Positions 33,405-44,322 of a stretch of DNA of 64,000 bases are shown here, piece by piece. This DNA is from Larix kaempferi. Lineage: Eukaryota; Streptophyta; Pinopsida; Pinales; Pinaceae. Below the pieces are notes generated by a model. It was given only the letters and a program-made list of their open reading frames with translations, was not told where the DNA came from and made no database searches. The stretch spans positions 41,308,501 through 41,372,500 of the forward strand of contig BSBM01000361.1 in assembly GCA_027924585.1 (NCBI GenBank). The letters are read 5' to 3'. The position numbers were made by a program, and so were the translations under genes. The stretch's first letter is position 1; the number at the start of each line of letters is the position of its first letter.

Positions 33405-34125
33405 ATACATCTGCAACCTGCTCATCCGTCGCAACATACTCTGCTTTGGCTGTACTCAGTGTTACGCAGGATTGCTTCCTGCTAAACTAAGAGATCACAC
33501 CTAATCCCATACTGAAGAAAAACCCAGAAGTGCTCTTCCTATCTGTAGCATTGCATGCCCAATCTGAATCAACATAACCCTGCAAGTTAAACTTTTGACT
33601 CGCATCGTACTTGAGCCCATAATCAACCAGATCAGATGGAGCATCACAAAGAAGCTTCAAGTTAGATTCCATAAGTGTGGTCATAGCCTTGTAGTCCATC
33701 ATCCCGAACCTCTTCAGGATCTCTACTGCATACTTCCCTTTTCCAAGGAAGATTCCATCTGCACTCTGCCACACCTTCATGCCAAAAACAAATAGTGCAT
33801 CATCCCCAAGTTCTGCACACATATATGACTACACCATTCAAGAAAGTTGTTTTGAAATCCATCTGGTGTATCTTCTATTTCATCACTTTTATATTTCTCT
33901 ATGCTACCATCTGCAGCATGCTTGATCTGATAGTTCCATTTGGAAGTCACAACATACTTCCCTTCAGCTCTTGGGACCGCATCCCAAACATCGTTCTTCA
34001 TGATCGACGAATCATGGCATTCTTCCGATATCCTAGGAACTTCAATATCTTCAATAGATAATTTTGTTGCTTGAACAAATGTTGCAGTCCTTCTTTTGTA
34101 GGTGAAGGTATATGCTCTTTCCTAC
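33405..34125 (-). pseudogene. pol: RT/RNase H remnant of copia B
   Basis: From right to left on the minus strand: acceptor-like CTTGTTTTGTAG|G (34125), NDVWDAVPRAEGK, SKWNYQIKHAADGSIEKYK. A large deletion takes the reading straight to a short TTFLNG-like relic, then NLGMMHYLF, GKYAVEILKRFGMMDYKA, PSDLVDYGLKYDASQKFNL and QGYVDSDWACNATDRKSTSG (start of RNase H). The YVDD active site and most of the palm are gone, and a second deletion removes the MYRQMIGSLMYL region that A retains. A stop lies near 33503. Confidence 0.85.
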
Positions 34126-34495
34126 AAAACAAGTTAAATTGCATGATTAGAAACATCTCATAATTTTCAGAACAATTCTTACACATAAATAAATATGTCA
34201 TACAGTCATGCAATTATCTTAGCCAATGCTTCAATACAACATTCATCCATGTTCCACAAATTTCTAGATGCCTTCCAGTCTCTACCAGAACATTGTTAAG
34301 AGTTTGCAGTACTCCCAACATGTCAACAAAGAGGTTTCATTCTAGATAAGTAGCACTGGAATGTTGTACAGTGCCATAGGCCAATTACCTATCACATGCA
34401 TACTAGTAGTATACTATTCATTAATGCAATCATTCTAATATGCACAATACATATCCTAAGTCTAGGAACATGAGCATATACATCATTGAACAATT
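34126..34495 (-). other. Intron-like spacer of copia B (integrase-RT gap)
   Basis: Aligns with 7986-8404 of copia A and ends with the same acceptor-like sequence. No recognised coding content. Confidence 0.55.
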
Positions 34496-34735
34496 TTATT
34501 TAAACAAACAAATATGCAAGAAATGATAATAAAAATACTTATCTTTGTTTGATTGTTGGGTTGACTCCCTCTCAGTCTTTGCTTCTTTTTCTGCAACTCC
34601 ATTCTGATGTGGATTGTGAGAAGTGGTCAACTCCCTCTGAATATCTGCATCCTTGCACAAGCTATTGGAGTGTGCTCCCTCTTGATCTTTGCTTCCTGGA
34701 TTACCTATTCTTGAACTTATATTCATTCTCGATCC
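34496..34735 (-). pseudogene. Integrase fragment of copia B
   Basis: 76 open codons on the minus strand: ISSRIGNPGSKDQEGAH, CKDADIQRELTTSHNP, HQNGVAEKEAKTERES, then a non-integrase tail running into the spacer. Matches the integrase core between the second Asp and the Glu; the second catalytic Asp motif (TDNGGE) is altered to IGNPGS. Confidence 0.83.
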
Positions 34736-35617
34736 CTATGCATGCTTGTTAGTATCATCATTGTGTTATCCTTGAGGACTCATACATAATCACACATTTA
34801 TTAGTATAATCTTAATGCTATCAAAACACAATAATCTTAAGCATGTATAGTCATGATCATTTCAAACATAAATAATAAGCATTAGTATTCAAGGTTTCAG
34901 GGAAGTCTTCTTTTACTCATGCATATTCTTATTTGATGATAGAACTCTTATGGTTAGTTAAATCATCAATCAAGATAAGAGATATAATATGCATAAAACC
35001 TGTGATTACTCAAACCTATACCTTCATGATTCTTCTGGTTAGTCATATCATCAATTATGGTAAGAAACATAATATGCATACAACCATGACTATTCAAACC
35101 TATGACTTCATGAATAATCATTATCAACAACGAAACAGTATAAGATCCTAACACAAGGTAGGATTCTAGCTTGATATAGGAAAAACATACCTGGATTAGC
35201 ATGCTAGCTAGTTATGTCTAACATACCCGCATAATGTCTACTGGTTCTCTTCAATGACTTGTGCTAGTAACCTACATGTCTCATAAGTTAACCATTGTAG
35301 AACCAAGTTATACATACCTCGTAAGTAGATCTTCTATGTGATCCATGACAATGGATGAATCTTTGTCTTCATGTCAGCATGATCATATGTTCCTGAAGTA
35401 GAACATGATTTGTCTTTCTTGGTGTACCTTTTATGTTAGCGAACAACATAAACCTCATACAACATCACAATGCATTAGTACATTCATAACTGTCAAAACC
35501 TTAATCAATGAACATCTTCTATTAAGGTGATACGACAAGTCTAGTTATTAATCAAGATTGTACTGTAATGATAAACATATGATAAACTTAACCATGAAAT
35601 ATACCTGTAAGCCATAC
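34736..35617 (-). other. Intron-like spacer of copia B (gag-integrase gap)
   Basis: Aligns with 8581-9427 of copia A. It holds a small internal duplication (GTTAGTTAAATCATCAATCAAG / GTTAGTCATATCATCAATTATG at about 34954 and 35039). On the minus strand CTAATCCAG|GTATGTTTTTCC (about 35180) and CGAG|GTATGTATAACTTGG (about 35315) are conserved with A. Confidence 0.5.
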
Positions 35618-35752
35618 CTGTCAAGATTTCTTGTAATCTTCTTATGGAAGGCCTTAGCCTCATCTCCCTCTGAGACAGGAACTTCTTCACTTATGCAAGT
35701 GACCAATCCATCTTCTTCTAGGATTAAACCGATCCACTTGATTTGCAAGAAT
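35618..35752 (-). pseudogene. N-terminal gag fragment of copia B
   Basis: About 45 codons: MQIKWIGLILEEDGLVTCI, SEEVPVSEGDEAKAFHKKI, TRNLDRYG. It corresponds to the front of copia gag (element 1 residues 20-62) and is open, unlike copy A. It leaves gag similarity at CTTGACAG|GTATGG. Confidence 0.83.
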
Positions 35753-36890
35753 TGGACCTGGAGCTGGATTAGGGTTTGTCAAAGAAACCCCAAAAATTCA
35801 AAATTTGAATTTCAAACTTCCGAAAGGATAGAAATATGCGCCTTGATGAGTTGATCATGTTGGTATATTCAGAATTTGAAAACTGCAAAGTTTCACCCCT
35901 CGAAATTGCCTTTTTGATTTCCAGATTCACTAGGGAGGACCCTGAATTAGGGTTTGAGTTTCCTGGAGCTTCACCCAACCAAAAGATTTGATTCAAAACT
36001 CTAAGCTTCAATTTTTCTAAGGAGCTTCTAGCCATGGTAACAGATTTCCAAAATTCCAATTTTTGCAGAAGCCCTAATTTTCCATCTTTTCGATCAAAGT
36101 CCCGAACTGGGGTTTGATCAAGCCCGGCCTTTTTCCCAACCAAAAAATCTGATCTTGGTTTCTAAATTTTGATTTTGATGAATATCATCCATCTGTGGTC
36201 TACGATTACAAAAATTCCAACTTTCTCCGAAGCCCTAAATTCCGGAAGCCATGACTGAAGGTACTCAAAAATAATTCTGTTTTGACAGAAATTTGTACCT
36301 AATTGTTTCTGGTGTAACTCTGAACTTTTCGATCGACAGGGTCTGAAATTTTTTCTTGAGATAGCCTAACCTGTTATCTTTCCATCCCGATAGGTCTGAT
36401 CTCAATTGGATTCTCTGAGAGAGTGTTATGCAAAGTGTCGCAACGTGACCTGTTTATGGGATAATACAGGAGAGCGAACTTGTACAGTGTGCCACGTGTC
36501 CCTGGTTCAACTTCAGCCTCTGAAAAACGTTTCTGAAATAGTAAAGTCTATGTACTACCTGTCACTTTTACGAAATTTCATTTGGAGCTTCCTAGCCCAA
36601 GTTATGACCTTTTGCCCTAGGTCACCCGATTTTGACTCAGATCTAGAAGAGGCAGAAACCCTATATTGTACAGATCATAAATCACAAATTACAACGAATT
36701 AGAGGTTGTCCTTTGGACACAAGGTACATGTGGATCTGATCTTCGACCTGTAAAAGTTTCAAATCCGAAAACTTCTCCAAAACGGGTTTATAGTGAAAGT
36801 TCTACGATGACTGGTTTTTGCTATATCAAGCCCTAGCATCGTAAGTGCAACAAGTGTCATACATGCCATATCATGCCTTCTTTCAGGCTA
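35753..36890 (-). other. 5' leader of copia B
   Basis: Untranslated leader matching 9563-10699 of A. Short frames (98 codons at 36406, 124 at 35769) are not supported as genes. Confidence 0.7.
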
Positions 36891-36902
36891 GCTCTGATAC
36901 CA
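36891..36902 (-). other. tRNA primer-binding site, copia B
   Basis: GCTCTGATACCA on +; TGGTATCAGAGC on the minus strand, next to the LTR. Confidence 0.92.
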
Positions 36903-37592
36903 TGTTAAATTTTCAGAATTTACTTCAATATGATCTAGGATCTTAACTGAGAGAGCAACATGTACAGTGAATCTACAGCATATCAATCATGGACACAATC
37001 ATGCAAGCACACAAGAGACACAAAGTTTACTTGGGGAAAACCATAAAGGTGAAAAACCCCAATAACTTCCTTAGAGATAGATAGAGAAATGATACAACCA
37101 GAATACAAGAGATAGTCTTTTCCTAGAAGCAGATCCTCCTCCTCCACAAGTGCATCACTCTCCCAAGTGTGAGTGAGAGAATAGAATGTGTAAAATGAGA
37201 GAGACACACTCTCTATTTATACACTAACTTGACTTGACCTTTACTCAACTAGGTCGGCCTCAACTTAGCCACTTAACATAATGCTGACTGGGCCGACCCC
37301 AACTAGGGTGGTATAATAACCCTTTGACCCACATGGCCGACCCCCAATAGGGTGGTCTAATAACCCTTTGACCCACATGACTTATACAGGGCAGACCCCA
37401 ACAAGGTGGTCTAATAACCCATCAAGTATAAGTTATGGCACTTACAATATAAATGATGACACTTCCGTATAGAGGAATAATAACATCTCTATAGGAATAC
37501 AACCACTTCCGTATAGAGGAATAATAACATCTCTATAGGAATACAATATACATATATGTGAAATACATTCCAAAGTTACATATACATCAACA
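36903..37592 (-). repeat. 5' LTR of copia B (690 bp)
   Basis: TGTTAAATTTTCAGAATTT..ATACATCAACA on +, paired with 31009-31698. The TATA-type motif TATAAATAGAGAG on the minus strand lies at about 37210-37222. Confidence 0.93.
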
Positions 37593-37977
37593 TCTAAAAT
37601 GACACCATATGAAGCAGTCTCTGGATAGGCACCGCCAGTTCTTCTTCCATACACCTTCAGCAGCTCCCCAGTTCAGGCAATTGACTCAATTCTTCGAAAC
37701 CGTGATCAGCTTCTTCTCATTCTGCAGGACAATCTTCACATGGCAAGAATTCAACTGAAACAACAAGCTGATCAGCACCGTTTTGTGCACACTTTTCACA
37801 TCCCTAATATGTTCTTCTTCATCTACAGCCTTCCATGCAATCCTCCCTGAACCTCAAAAGGCACTAGTGGCCCAGAATGCAACCCGAGGATGCTACAGGG
37901 GACCCAATCCTTCAGATTCTGCATCAATTTCCACATCTAAAGCTTTGAGGACAAAGCTTTTTCTAAGGGAGAGGGGA
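37593..37977 (+). pseudogene. Second copy of the gypsy integrase 3' end
   Basis: Repeats 30569-30956: MTPYEAV-type start, APPVLLPYTFSSSPVQAID, SILRNRDQLLLILQDNLHM, ARIQLKQQADQHRFVH, GDPILQILHQFPHLKL-like end, and polypurine tract AAGGGAGAGGGGA (37965-37977). It reads slightly better than the left copy (CTGCAGGAC instead of CTATAGGAC, so one stop fewer). Confidence 0.85.
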
Positions 37978-38399
37978 TGTTAGGAACCCATGTCTTGTTT
38001 TTGGATGCATATGCTTTGTAAGTCGTCCTGTAGTATTTGTTGATCCATAGTTTGTGTTATTGTTGTTGGCGCATATGCTTTGTAAGTCGCCCATAGTTTT
38101 GTTGATCCATAGTTTGTATTGGCCCATGGTTTTGACCCGTAATAATTGTTGATCTATATTTTGTATTGGCCCATGGTTTATATTGACACTTGGTATTGAC
38201 CCATGGTATTGGCACCTAGACTTAGTATATAAGTGTTTGTTGAGGCCTATGAAGGCACCGTGAAGGTAATTGTATTGAGCTCTCTCAAAGGAGGTTGCCC
38301 CCTCGAAGTGGCCTATGATCAATATAAAAGTGATTCTGAGTTCAATTATTTCTGATATCTCGTGTATTTGCATTAATTAATTATTGCAGGTTCTTCACA
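37978..38399 (+). repeat. 3' LTR of the gypsy element (422 bp)
   Basis: TGTTAGGAACCCATG..GGTTCTTCACA, followed by TGATG as at the left end. It lacks about 17 bp near its start relative to the other two LTR copies. Confidence 0.92.
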
Positions 38400-38404
38400 T
38401 GATG

Positions 38405-38907
38405 GCAGATAAATCTCTATATGTGCGAGGTAAAATATTTGATGGTGGTGACAAAAATTCAGCTATCAAGCTACAACAAATTAAAATAAAAATCTACTTA
38501 ATATAATATATAAATAATATTAATGAAATACATTTCATCCGTATTAATTTGAATTATGAATTAACAATAAAATTATTAGACAAACAATTATAACCTTTAG
38601 CGTGATCATATATATTATGTGATGGAATATATTACATACCTTAACATCTGTGTGACTGATGTGTTTGAAAGACCATTCATAACCTTCAAGTTCATTATCA
38701 ACAATATAGTAGAGATAAGATTTGTGTTGGAGCCCTCATAAAGGGGTTTGTATGCCTTCTCAAGAAGAGGTAAATCATGAATATCATCAAAATCGTCATT
38801 TTCATGATCATCATCATCATCATCCATTCTAACATTAAATGTATCATGGATCAATGTTTTTGTACCATCATATTCAACTATGTTATCAATATGATCATCT
38901 TCTTCAA
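38405..38907 (-). pseudogene. CACTA TNP2 transposase, region before the catalytic core
   Basis: Minus strand: EEDDHIDNIVEYDGTKTLI, HDTFNVRMDDDDDDHE, LPLLEKAYKPLYEGSNTNL and VMNGLSNTSVTQMLR, matching the acidic linker and the PLY.G...T.LS..L.L.NLK...G.S...F..LL block of TNP2. 38405-38610 is AT-rich with no clear coding sequence, probably an intron. Confidence 0.85.
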
Positions 38908-40354
38908 TGTAATACCCCTGGTTTTGACTTGGAATCTATTTATCCAATATTATGTAAATGATGTAAATATTCTAGTGTGAATTCCTAGTGCGGAGCTCAA
39001 GGCCAAGGCGCGACTAGTGAATGGATAGGCATGTATGATGTTTTATTTTATTTGGACTGTTTGGTTAGCTTTTATGCCTAATTCGAAATGTATGTAAAGA
39101 TTATGCTGAAAATTAATAAAATGGTCCAACAATGGTTGTGTAAAGAGCACCAAAGGGGTTATGATTCCACCCGAGGGGAAGAGGAAGGGGGCTTATGGGA
39201 AACCCCATCCTATGTTTCCATGTATCAACCTTAGAACTCACACCTAAATTCTATCATGTGATGAGAATAAGCCAATTATATCCTTTTTTTGACCATTTTC
39301 CAATCATTGATTGCACATGTGAGGTTGGTGGGAAAAGTCACTTCTTGTAGTTATTGAAGCATGGGGGTTGTGAAAGTTTTGTCAGCTATCAACAGTCCTA
39401 TTTCTTCTAAGGTCAGAAGCCATGTCAACTATATTTTTACCCTTAACTCATACCCTTGGATTCACCACTCTTTTGTTCATTCTATTCCATTCTCACTCTC
39501 TATCATGCAAGATGATACACTACATAGAGTTACCATTGTTGTTCGGGTCTATTACTAGATTGTATGTTAAAACCCATAAATTCGAGTTAGAGGAGAGAGT
39601 TGCATTTTTGGAAGGGGAAATAATTGGTTGTACATGATCATAGAGCTTGGGAAAGCTAGGAACCTTACCCATGGAGTTCTCTTGCTCATAAGTGCTTGAG
39701 AAGTCACAAATCAAGGCTACATGTGGTTCTATAGAAACCATATCAGGTTGTCTTCTATGCACACACTAGAAGCACCCAACAAGATGGATCACCCAAGAGA
39801 ACCGTGGATCGGTGAAGGGGGTTCCTGAGATAGAAGGGTGTTGTATGGGGAAACTATTGTGGAAGCCAAGGCTGTGAGGGCTGAGTGAGATGCCTATAGA
39901 GATTTGTATGAGCATTTGACTAAGCACATAGAGCAGATTTGGCTGTGGGTTGAGAGATAGAATCTTGTAGGTGTTCCCTTCTCCCTAGTGGCCTCATATC
40001 CCAGCTTGGGGGTGGCCTCCTATTAGAAATACTATATGCTGGACGAAGTGCCTATGGTTGGGGGGGGAATCACTCTTACATAGCCAGTTTCTTGGATCTG
40101 CGTTGGATAAAGATGAGTAATCTTTTGCATTTCAATTTGAAGTGTTTTTATTTCATGCTTGTAATGTTATGCTTGTGTAATTGAATGGTATATGTGTGTG
40201 GATATATCATTATTTCCGCTCTACATGTTTATTACATTTCTGCACACATTCTGTTATTGTTAAAAATTGCATTATGCATTGGGGCGAAATATTGGATGCC
40301 AGGGTTAGCTAGCATCCCCTCCTGATGATCATATTGGGTGAGGAGGACGTTACA
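38908..40354. mobile_element. 1447-bp LTR-like insertion (probable solo LTR)
   Basis: Starts TGTAATACCCCTGG and ends GAGGACGTTACA; TG..CA with short inverted ends TGTAA/TTACA. TGTAATACCCC is a common start of plant gypsy LTRs. Flanks are TTCAA (38903-38907) and TTGAA (40355-40359), a 5-bp duplication with one mismatch. Removing it rejoins the acidic transposase linker in frame (..NDHI / EEDDHID..). No internal coding domain is seen, so a solo LTR is likely. Small frames inside (for example 39520-39762) have no motif. Confidence 0.78.
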
Positions 40355-40780
40355 TTGAATATGATCATTAACTTGTTCTCCATTATTCATAGCTCCATCT
40401 TCCTCCGATACTTGTTCTGAAAGCACTTCCTCTGGACAATATGCCATAGGATGTCTTTCCTTTATAATTACATGAAACCATCAATAGATATAAGTTAATA
40501 TAAGAAATATTAAATTAATACATATAGTTACAAAATCAATCAATATAAAAGCATATATAATGCAAAACTTACAAATGGACGATATTCATGTCCCCCCTCG
40601 GCGTGTCCATGTTCCATACAATTTTTTTTGGCTGTTGTGATCTTTATTCTTCTCCTCTTAGAGCCCCTGCATTGACTACACAGACAATAACATTTCCCAT
40701 CACCCTTTCTTTTTAGTCCATCCCACAATCTGGCAAGCAGTTGTCAATTTTGTTCGTCTGGATTAGAAATATTGTGACAT
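40355..40780 (-). pseudogene. CACTA TNP2 transposase, N-terminal zinc-binding region
   Basis: Minus strand: KCYCLCSQCRGSKRRRIKI, AKKNCMEHGHAEGGHEYRPF (40725-40580), resembling the TNP2 N-terminal transposase-associated domain (CPC..C.......V..HL...G....Y..W..HG). After an intron-like gap (about 40450-40560) follow EEVLSEQVSEEDGAMNN and GEQVNDHIQ, cut by the 1447-bp insertion. Confidence 0.75.
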
Positions 40781-40839
40781 TTTCTCATAAGGAGCTTGAA
40801 TAGTTATTATCGATCTTAGAAAATCAAGCTCCACACTTC

Positions 40840-41189
40840 ACTATTTTTAATCACAAAACAATAGAAATAATTGTGTATTCTTTTACGGAAAACAGTCCGT
40901 TGAAGAATAAAATTTCCACAAACCGTCGCTTATATAGAAAACATGTCAGAATGTTTCCATAATTTATAGATTTTAAAATTTAAAGGCTTGTCGAATATAC
41001 GACGATATGATCTTAGTTACCGTTATAGAATGTAGGTCAGATAACCAAATGGATTCGTCGGATATCCAACAATGACATGTATCAATTAGAAAAAAATGAT
41101 CAAAATTTATAATTTTAAAGGTGAAATCTGACGACACAGTCAATTTCGTCAGATTGTCTTGTCAGATTTTGGGTTCATATTTTGTAGTG
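40840..41189 (-). repeat. Right terminus and subterminal region of the TNP2 CACTA element
   Basis: On the minus strand it starts CACTACAAAATATGAACCC. TCTGACGAA/TCCGACGAAT-like motifs follow, in both orientations (about 40915, 41000, 41060, 41130, 41150), the kind of short subterminal repeats to which CACTA proteins bind. It ends in the middle of a copia gag reading. Confidence 0.72.
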
Positions 41190-41660
41190 ACATAATTTAC
41201 TCTTACACAATAATCTCTCAATTTCTCAGCTTCTTGCGTTTTTAAATTCTCAAATTTTGTCCTAAATGTATGCAACTTGACAAATTTAACTTGATCACTA
41301 CCTTGGTAAGCTTCATGTAGAGTCTTCTAGGCATCCTTGGCTTACTTTGCTCCTGCAATTCGTGGAAATAGGCTCCTATCTAGATCTATTTCAATATGAA
41401 ATAAAGTTTGGGAATTCTTCTTCATATCTTATCTCTTATTTGTTCTATCATTGGCTATAAGGGTGCTCCGATCATCTGGCTCTTCATAACCTCTTTCTAC
41501 AATCTCCCACAAATATTTCCTTGTCGAAAATTTCATAATCTTTATGCACTAATAAGTATAATCACTTCCATTAAATTTTGGAACGGGAAAAGAGTTAGCA
41601 CTTTACATTATGAACTTAACCCAAACCAAAAACACCTGTTGTGATACCAAATGAAGATTA
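41190..41660 (-). pseudogene. Copia gag N-terminal half (element D)
   Basis: The minus strand begins at a primer-binding-like TTTGGTATCACAAC (about 41641-41656). It then reads SFPVPKFNGSDYTY, LWEIVERGYEEPDD, LFPRIAGAK, AYQGSDQVKFVKLHTFRTKF and ENLKTQEAEKLRDYCVRV, the DUF4219/UBN2 gag of plant copia elements, with several stops. It is interrupted at 41189/41190 by the CACTA end. The rest of gag is not seen on the far side. Confidence 0.78.
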
Positions 41661-44322
41661 TGAAAGACAAACTTGAAACATCATAAAAAAAACAAAACAA
41701 AACAGAAATTTTATATTCAATAAGGGAAAAACTTTTATATTATTTCTCCTTTGATCAACAAGTTGCATAACTACTTTCTTATATGTTGATTACATTGCAT
41801 AGAAATCTAATAGAAATATTAGTTGCATATTTTTGTAGATTATTGTATATCATTGACATGCATTAGCATGCAATGAAGATTGTTGCTGATTATTTCATAA
41901 ACACATGCAAACTAAAAATAAATTCGTCTAAATACAAATGAAAACTCAGTAAAAAAACTAATTCCTTCATGGTTACTTCTCAATCATTGCATAAATGTGA
42001 ATACAAAAAAGACACATGCAAAATTACAGTAAACAAATCCATTTTTTTCCAATAACTGATATCATGGATGCTTCTTTTTCCAGTAATTAATAGGAGGTTT
42101 TGTTTATAAAGTAAAACAACATGCATCGGTGTGTACCATAATGTTGCAAAGAAAACATACCAAAATATATGAAGCATGTGATAGGAACAATTGCATCTAC
42201 AAAATACAACTAAAATCACCTTAGAATAACCAAAGTAGATAAGGTTAAGCTATTTAATGGACCCTTGCAACAAATTCAATATAATCTACATATGGCATTA
42301 ACATAAAATTACTGTCATGAATATGAGTTTAGATTTAATTCATGCCAACAAAGGCCAACTTAAGGGGGATTATAGATAAACTCCACAAACAATGGAATCT
42401 AATTGATCTCGTAAATTTTGGTGCAATAAACATTAGGGTCAAATCTTCAATGCAAGCATGATAAAGTTCTATATTTCCAGTTAAAGTAACGAGTGATGTG
42501 CAAAGTTGGATATTTATAGGTGTATTATTGTTTGCTTCAAATATTCTCAAACAAATGAAGAAAGTGAATATAATGTCACAACGCCTTTTGGCTACATTCT
42601 GCTTGAGGCCTTGTCACTGAAGCAATCATCATGGCAGTGTCACATGGGAGAGACCTAGGCACATATAGGGGAATGCAACTAGAAAGGAGTCATCAAACAT
42701 TTGTTAATATCATGAGTTGCTATGGTTAGTCCTGCAAAAGTGCCAGTCATTTTATTTTATTTATCATCCAACTAGACCAATTTGGATTGTCTAGAATCTA
42801 GTACATTATCTTTTCATAAAATTGTTTCTCTATGATCCATGACCTCTAATCTAAGTTTCATTTCCACCATGATTGCAACTGAATATATTTATTTCCAACT
42901 ACAATAGCATTGCAAGAGTGTATGACCTCCACCTTCAATGATATCTTGATATATTGATTGCATACAATGATATCTCGGTTGCATATCTTGTATCTTAATT
43001 CATCCCATGGGGCTATTTATTTAATATATTACCTTGTTTGCAATGAATATTATGTAAATAATTATTATTTATTATTCCCAACTACTTCAATAGAAAAACA
43101 TGATCTGGAAGTGAAGATGGCATCTAGCTTGAGCTTATGCAAATTTATAAATAATATGTCCTTCATTTTTCATACAATGTTTCAAGATCCCAGAGTGTTC
43201 CTGTCTCAATGTGGAAGTTGAATTTTCTACAAGTGCTGCAATCCTAACTAGTTGTGTGCATATTTGACTGTATATACAAACTGGTTGTCGATAGGATATT
43301 TACACTTAGGTGGTTATACATTTTTGGGGTTTCATAAACATCTATGGTTCCCTTGGAAGTGTGAGAGCACTAAATGTTGAGTGGTAAAATAGGGAGTTGT
43401 CTATATGTGCTACGATTTCACCCGGACGACAAAATCTGTTGGTCGTTGTCGATCCCCCTCTGTCAACTAGAAAGTAGCATTGCCAAGAATTTGGATCCCA
43501 GTGTTTGAAATCCCATAAAAGACGATCTCGACGTGGGCCCCTCTTCTATGCGCCCTTCATTGATGTAAAATTAGAACATGAGTAAATGCACACCAACGAG
43601 GTTGGTGAAATCCTCCAATTTGAATGCTCATTCCCCACCAGACCTTGTGCAGAACCATACCATCACAGAGTATACTCTGTTACAAAATACGCTCCCTTTG
43701 TGGAATTCAAATCCTTCTCTGCGAATGCGAAGGATCTGATGATGACGCATCTATGGCATTCAAAGATTTCTCTTGCAGGTTTATGAAACATAAACTCACA
43801 ACACTTCATTAATGCAAGTGAACAACTAAATATTTCATTAGGTTTATATCTCCTTCACCTTGTTATAGATTAAATTTCTGTAGGAATGAATTCTTTCTAT
43901 AGCTCTTCATCCTTTATTTAGTTGAAAGAATAGACCAGCCTTTATTTAGTTTAAAGAATAGACCATCCTTTATTCACGGCCTCTGTGACATGGGGAAAGA
44001 GCCTTGATCCTAGAAAGGGGCATATAACCAGTATGATTGTGGGGCTACAATGCCAAATTTCCAGTTGGTAAAACTGAATGCGGTTCAACAGCGAACACTG
44101 CAGACAAAAACCCATCTTCGAAAACAAAATATTTCCATCCATAAAAAATAATGGGAATACAAACTACAACAAGACTCATATCAAACTCTTCTTCATACTA
44201 AATTCCTCTTTCAAGTGAATGAATAGGACAACAAATAAAGACGGAATTGATGATTTGTACATGTTATTCAACATAACTTGATACTATGACTTGAAAGTGC
44301 ATACACTGTCTGAAGTGTATAC
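41661..44322. other. No gene recognised; probably LTR or internal sequence of element D at its left
   Basis: AT-rich. The part next to the gag (41661 to perhaps 42600) should contain the LTR of element D in minus orientation, but its far end is not identifiable from one copy. Two overlapping frames of 66 and 62 codons at 43586-43812 lie in a GC-richer patch (43390-43760) with no known motif. Confidence 0.4.

Larger units (their letters stand above)
31009..37592 (-). mobile_element. Ty1/copia element B, full-length, minus strand
   Basis: On the minus strand: 5' LTR (37592-36903), primer-binding site, leader, gag remnant, spacer, integrase remnant, spacer, RT/RNase H remnant, tandem-repeat tail, polypurine tract and 3' LTR (31698-31009). 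It belongs to the same family as copia A. The LTRs differ by roughly 5 percent. The flanking 5-mers are CATAT (left) and TCTAA (right), which do not match; instead about 440 bp of the gypsy is duplicated around the element. Coding capacity is lost. Confidence 0.92.
27050..38399 (+). mobile_element. Ty3/gypsy retrotransposon with TSD TGATG, hosting copia B
   Basis: 5' LTR 27050-27488 and 3' LTR 37978-38399 share most of their sequence and are flanked by the same 5-mer, TGATG (27045-27049 and 38400-38404), so the outer ends come from one insertion into the CACTA transposase. The internal region holds a gag, protease, a stub of RNase H and parts of integrase. RT and most of integrase are deleted and many stops are present. 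Copia B (31009-37592) lies near its 3' end, with about 440 bp of the gypsy present on both sides of it. Confidence 0.9.
20774..41189 (-). mobile_element. CACTA (En/Spm) transposon with TNP2 transposase, nested insertions
   Basis: Minus-strand fragments of a TNP2-type transposase run in order from 40.73 kb to 22.8 kb. On the minus strand the right end (41189) reads CACTACAAAATATGAACCC, a CACTA terminus about 460 bp before the first transposase fragment, as usual for this superfamily. The best left-end candidate is CACTACAAGAACACG at 20774, but the flanking trinucleotides (TTC and ACA) do not match, so that end is uncertain. The element is split by LTR-like insertions at 23138-23760 and 38908-40354 and by gypsy plus copia B at 27050-38399. 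Without these it would be about 7 kb. Confidence 0.72.

Noticed and set aside
20774-41189. Certain assignment of both CACTA ends by TSD
   Set aside because: Flanking trinucleotides differ (TTC and ACA) and the interrupted gag does not resume at 20773, so only the right end is held with confidence.
43586-43812. Possible small gene in a GC-richer patch
   Set aside because: Two overlapping short frames, no motif, no splice-supported extension.
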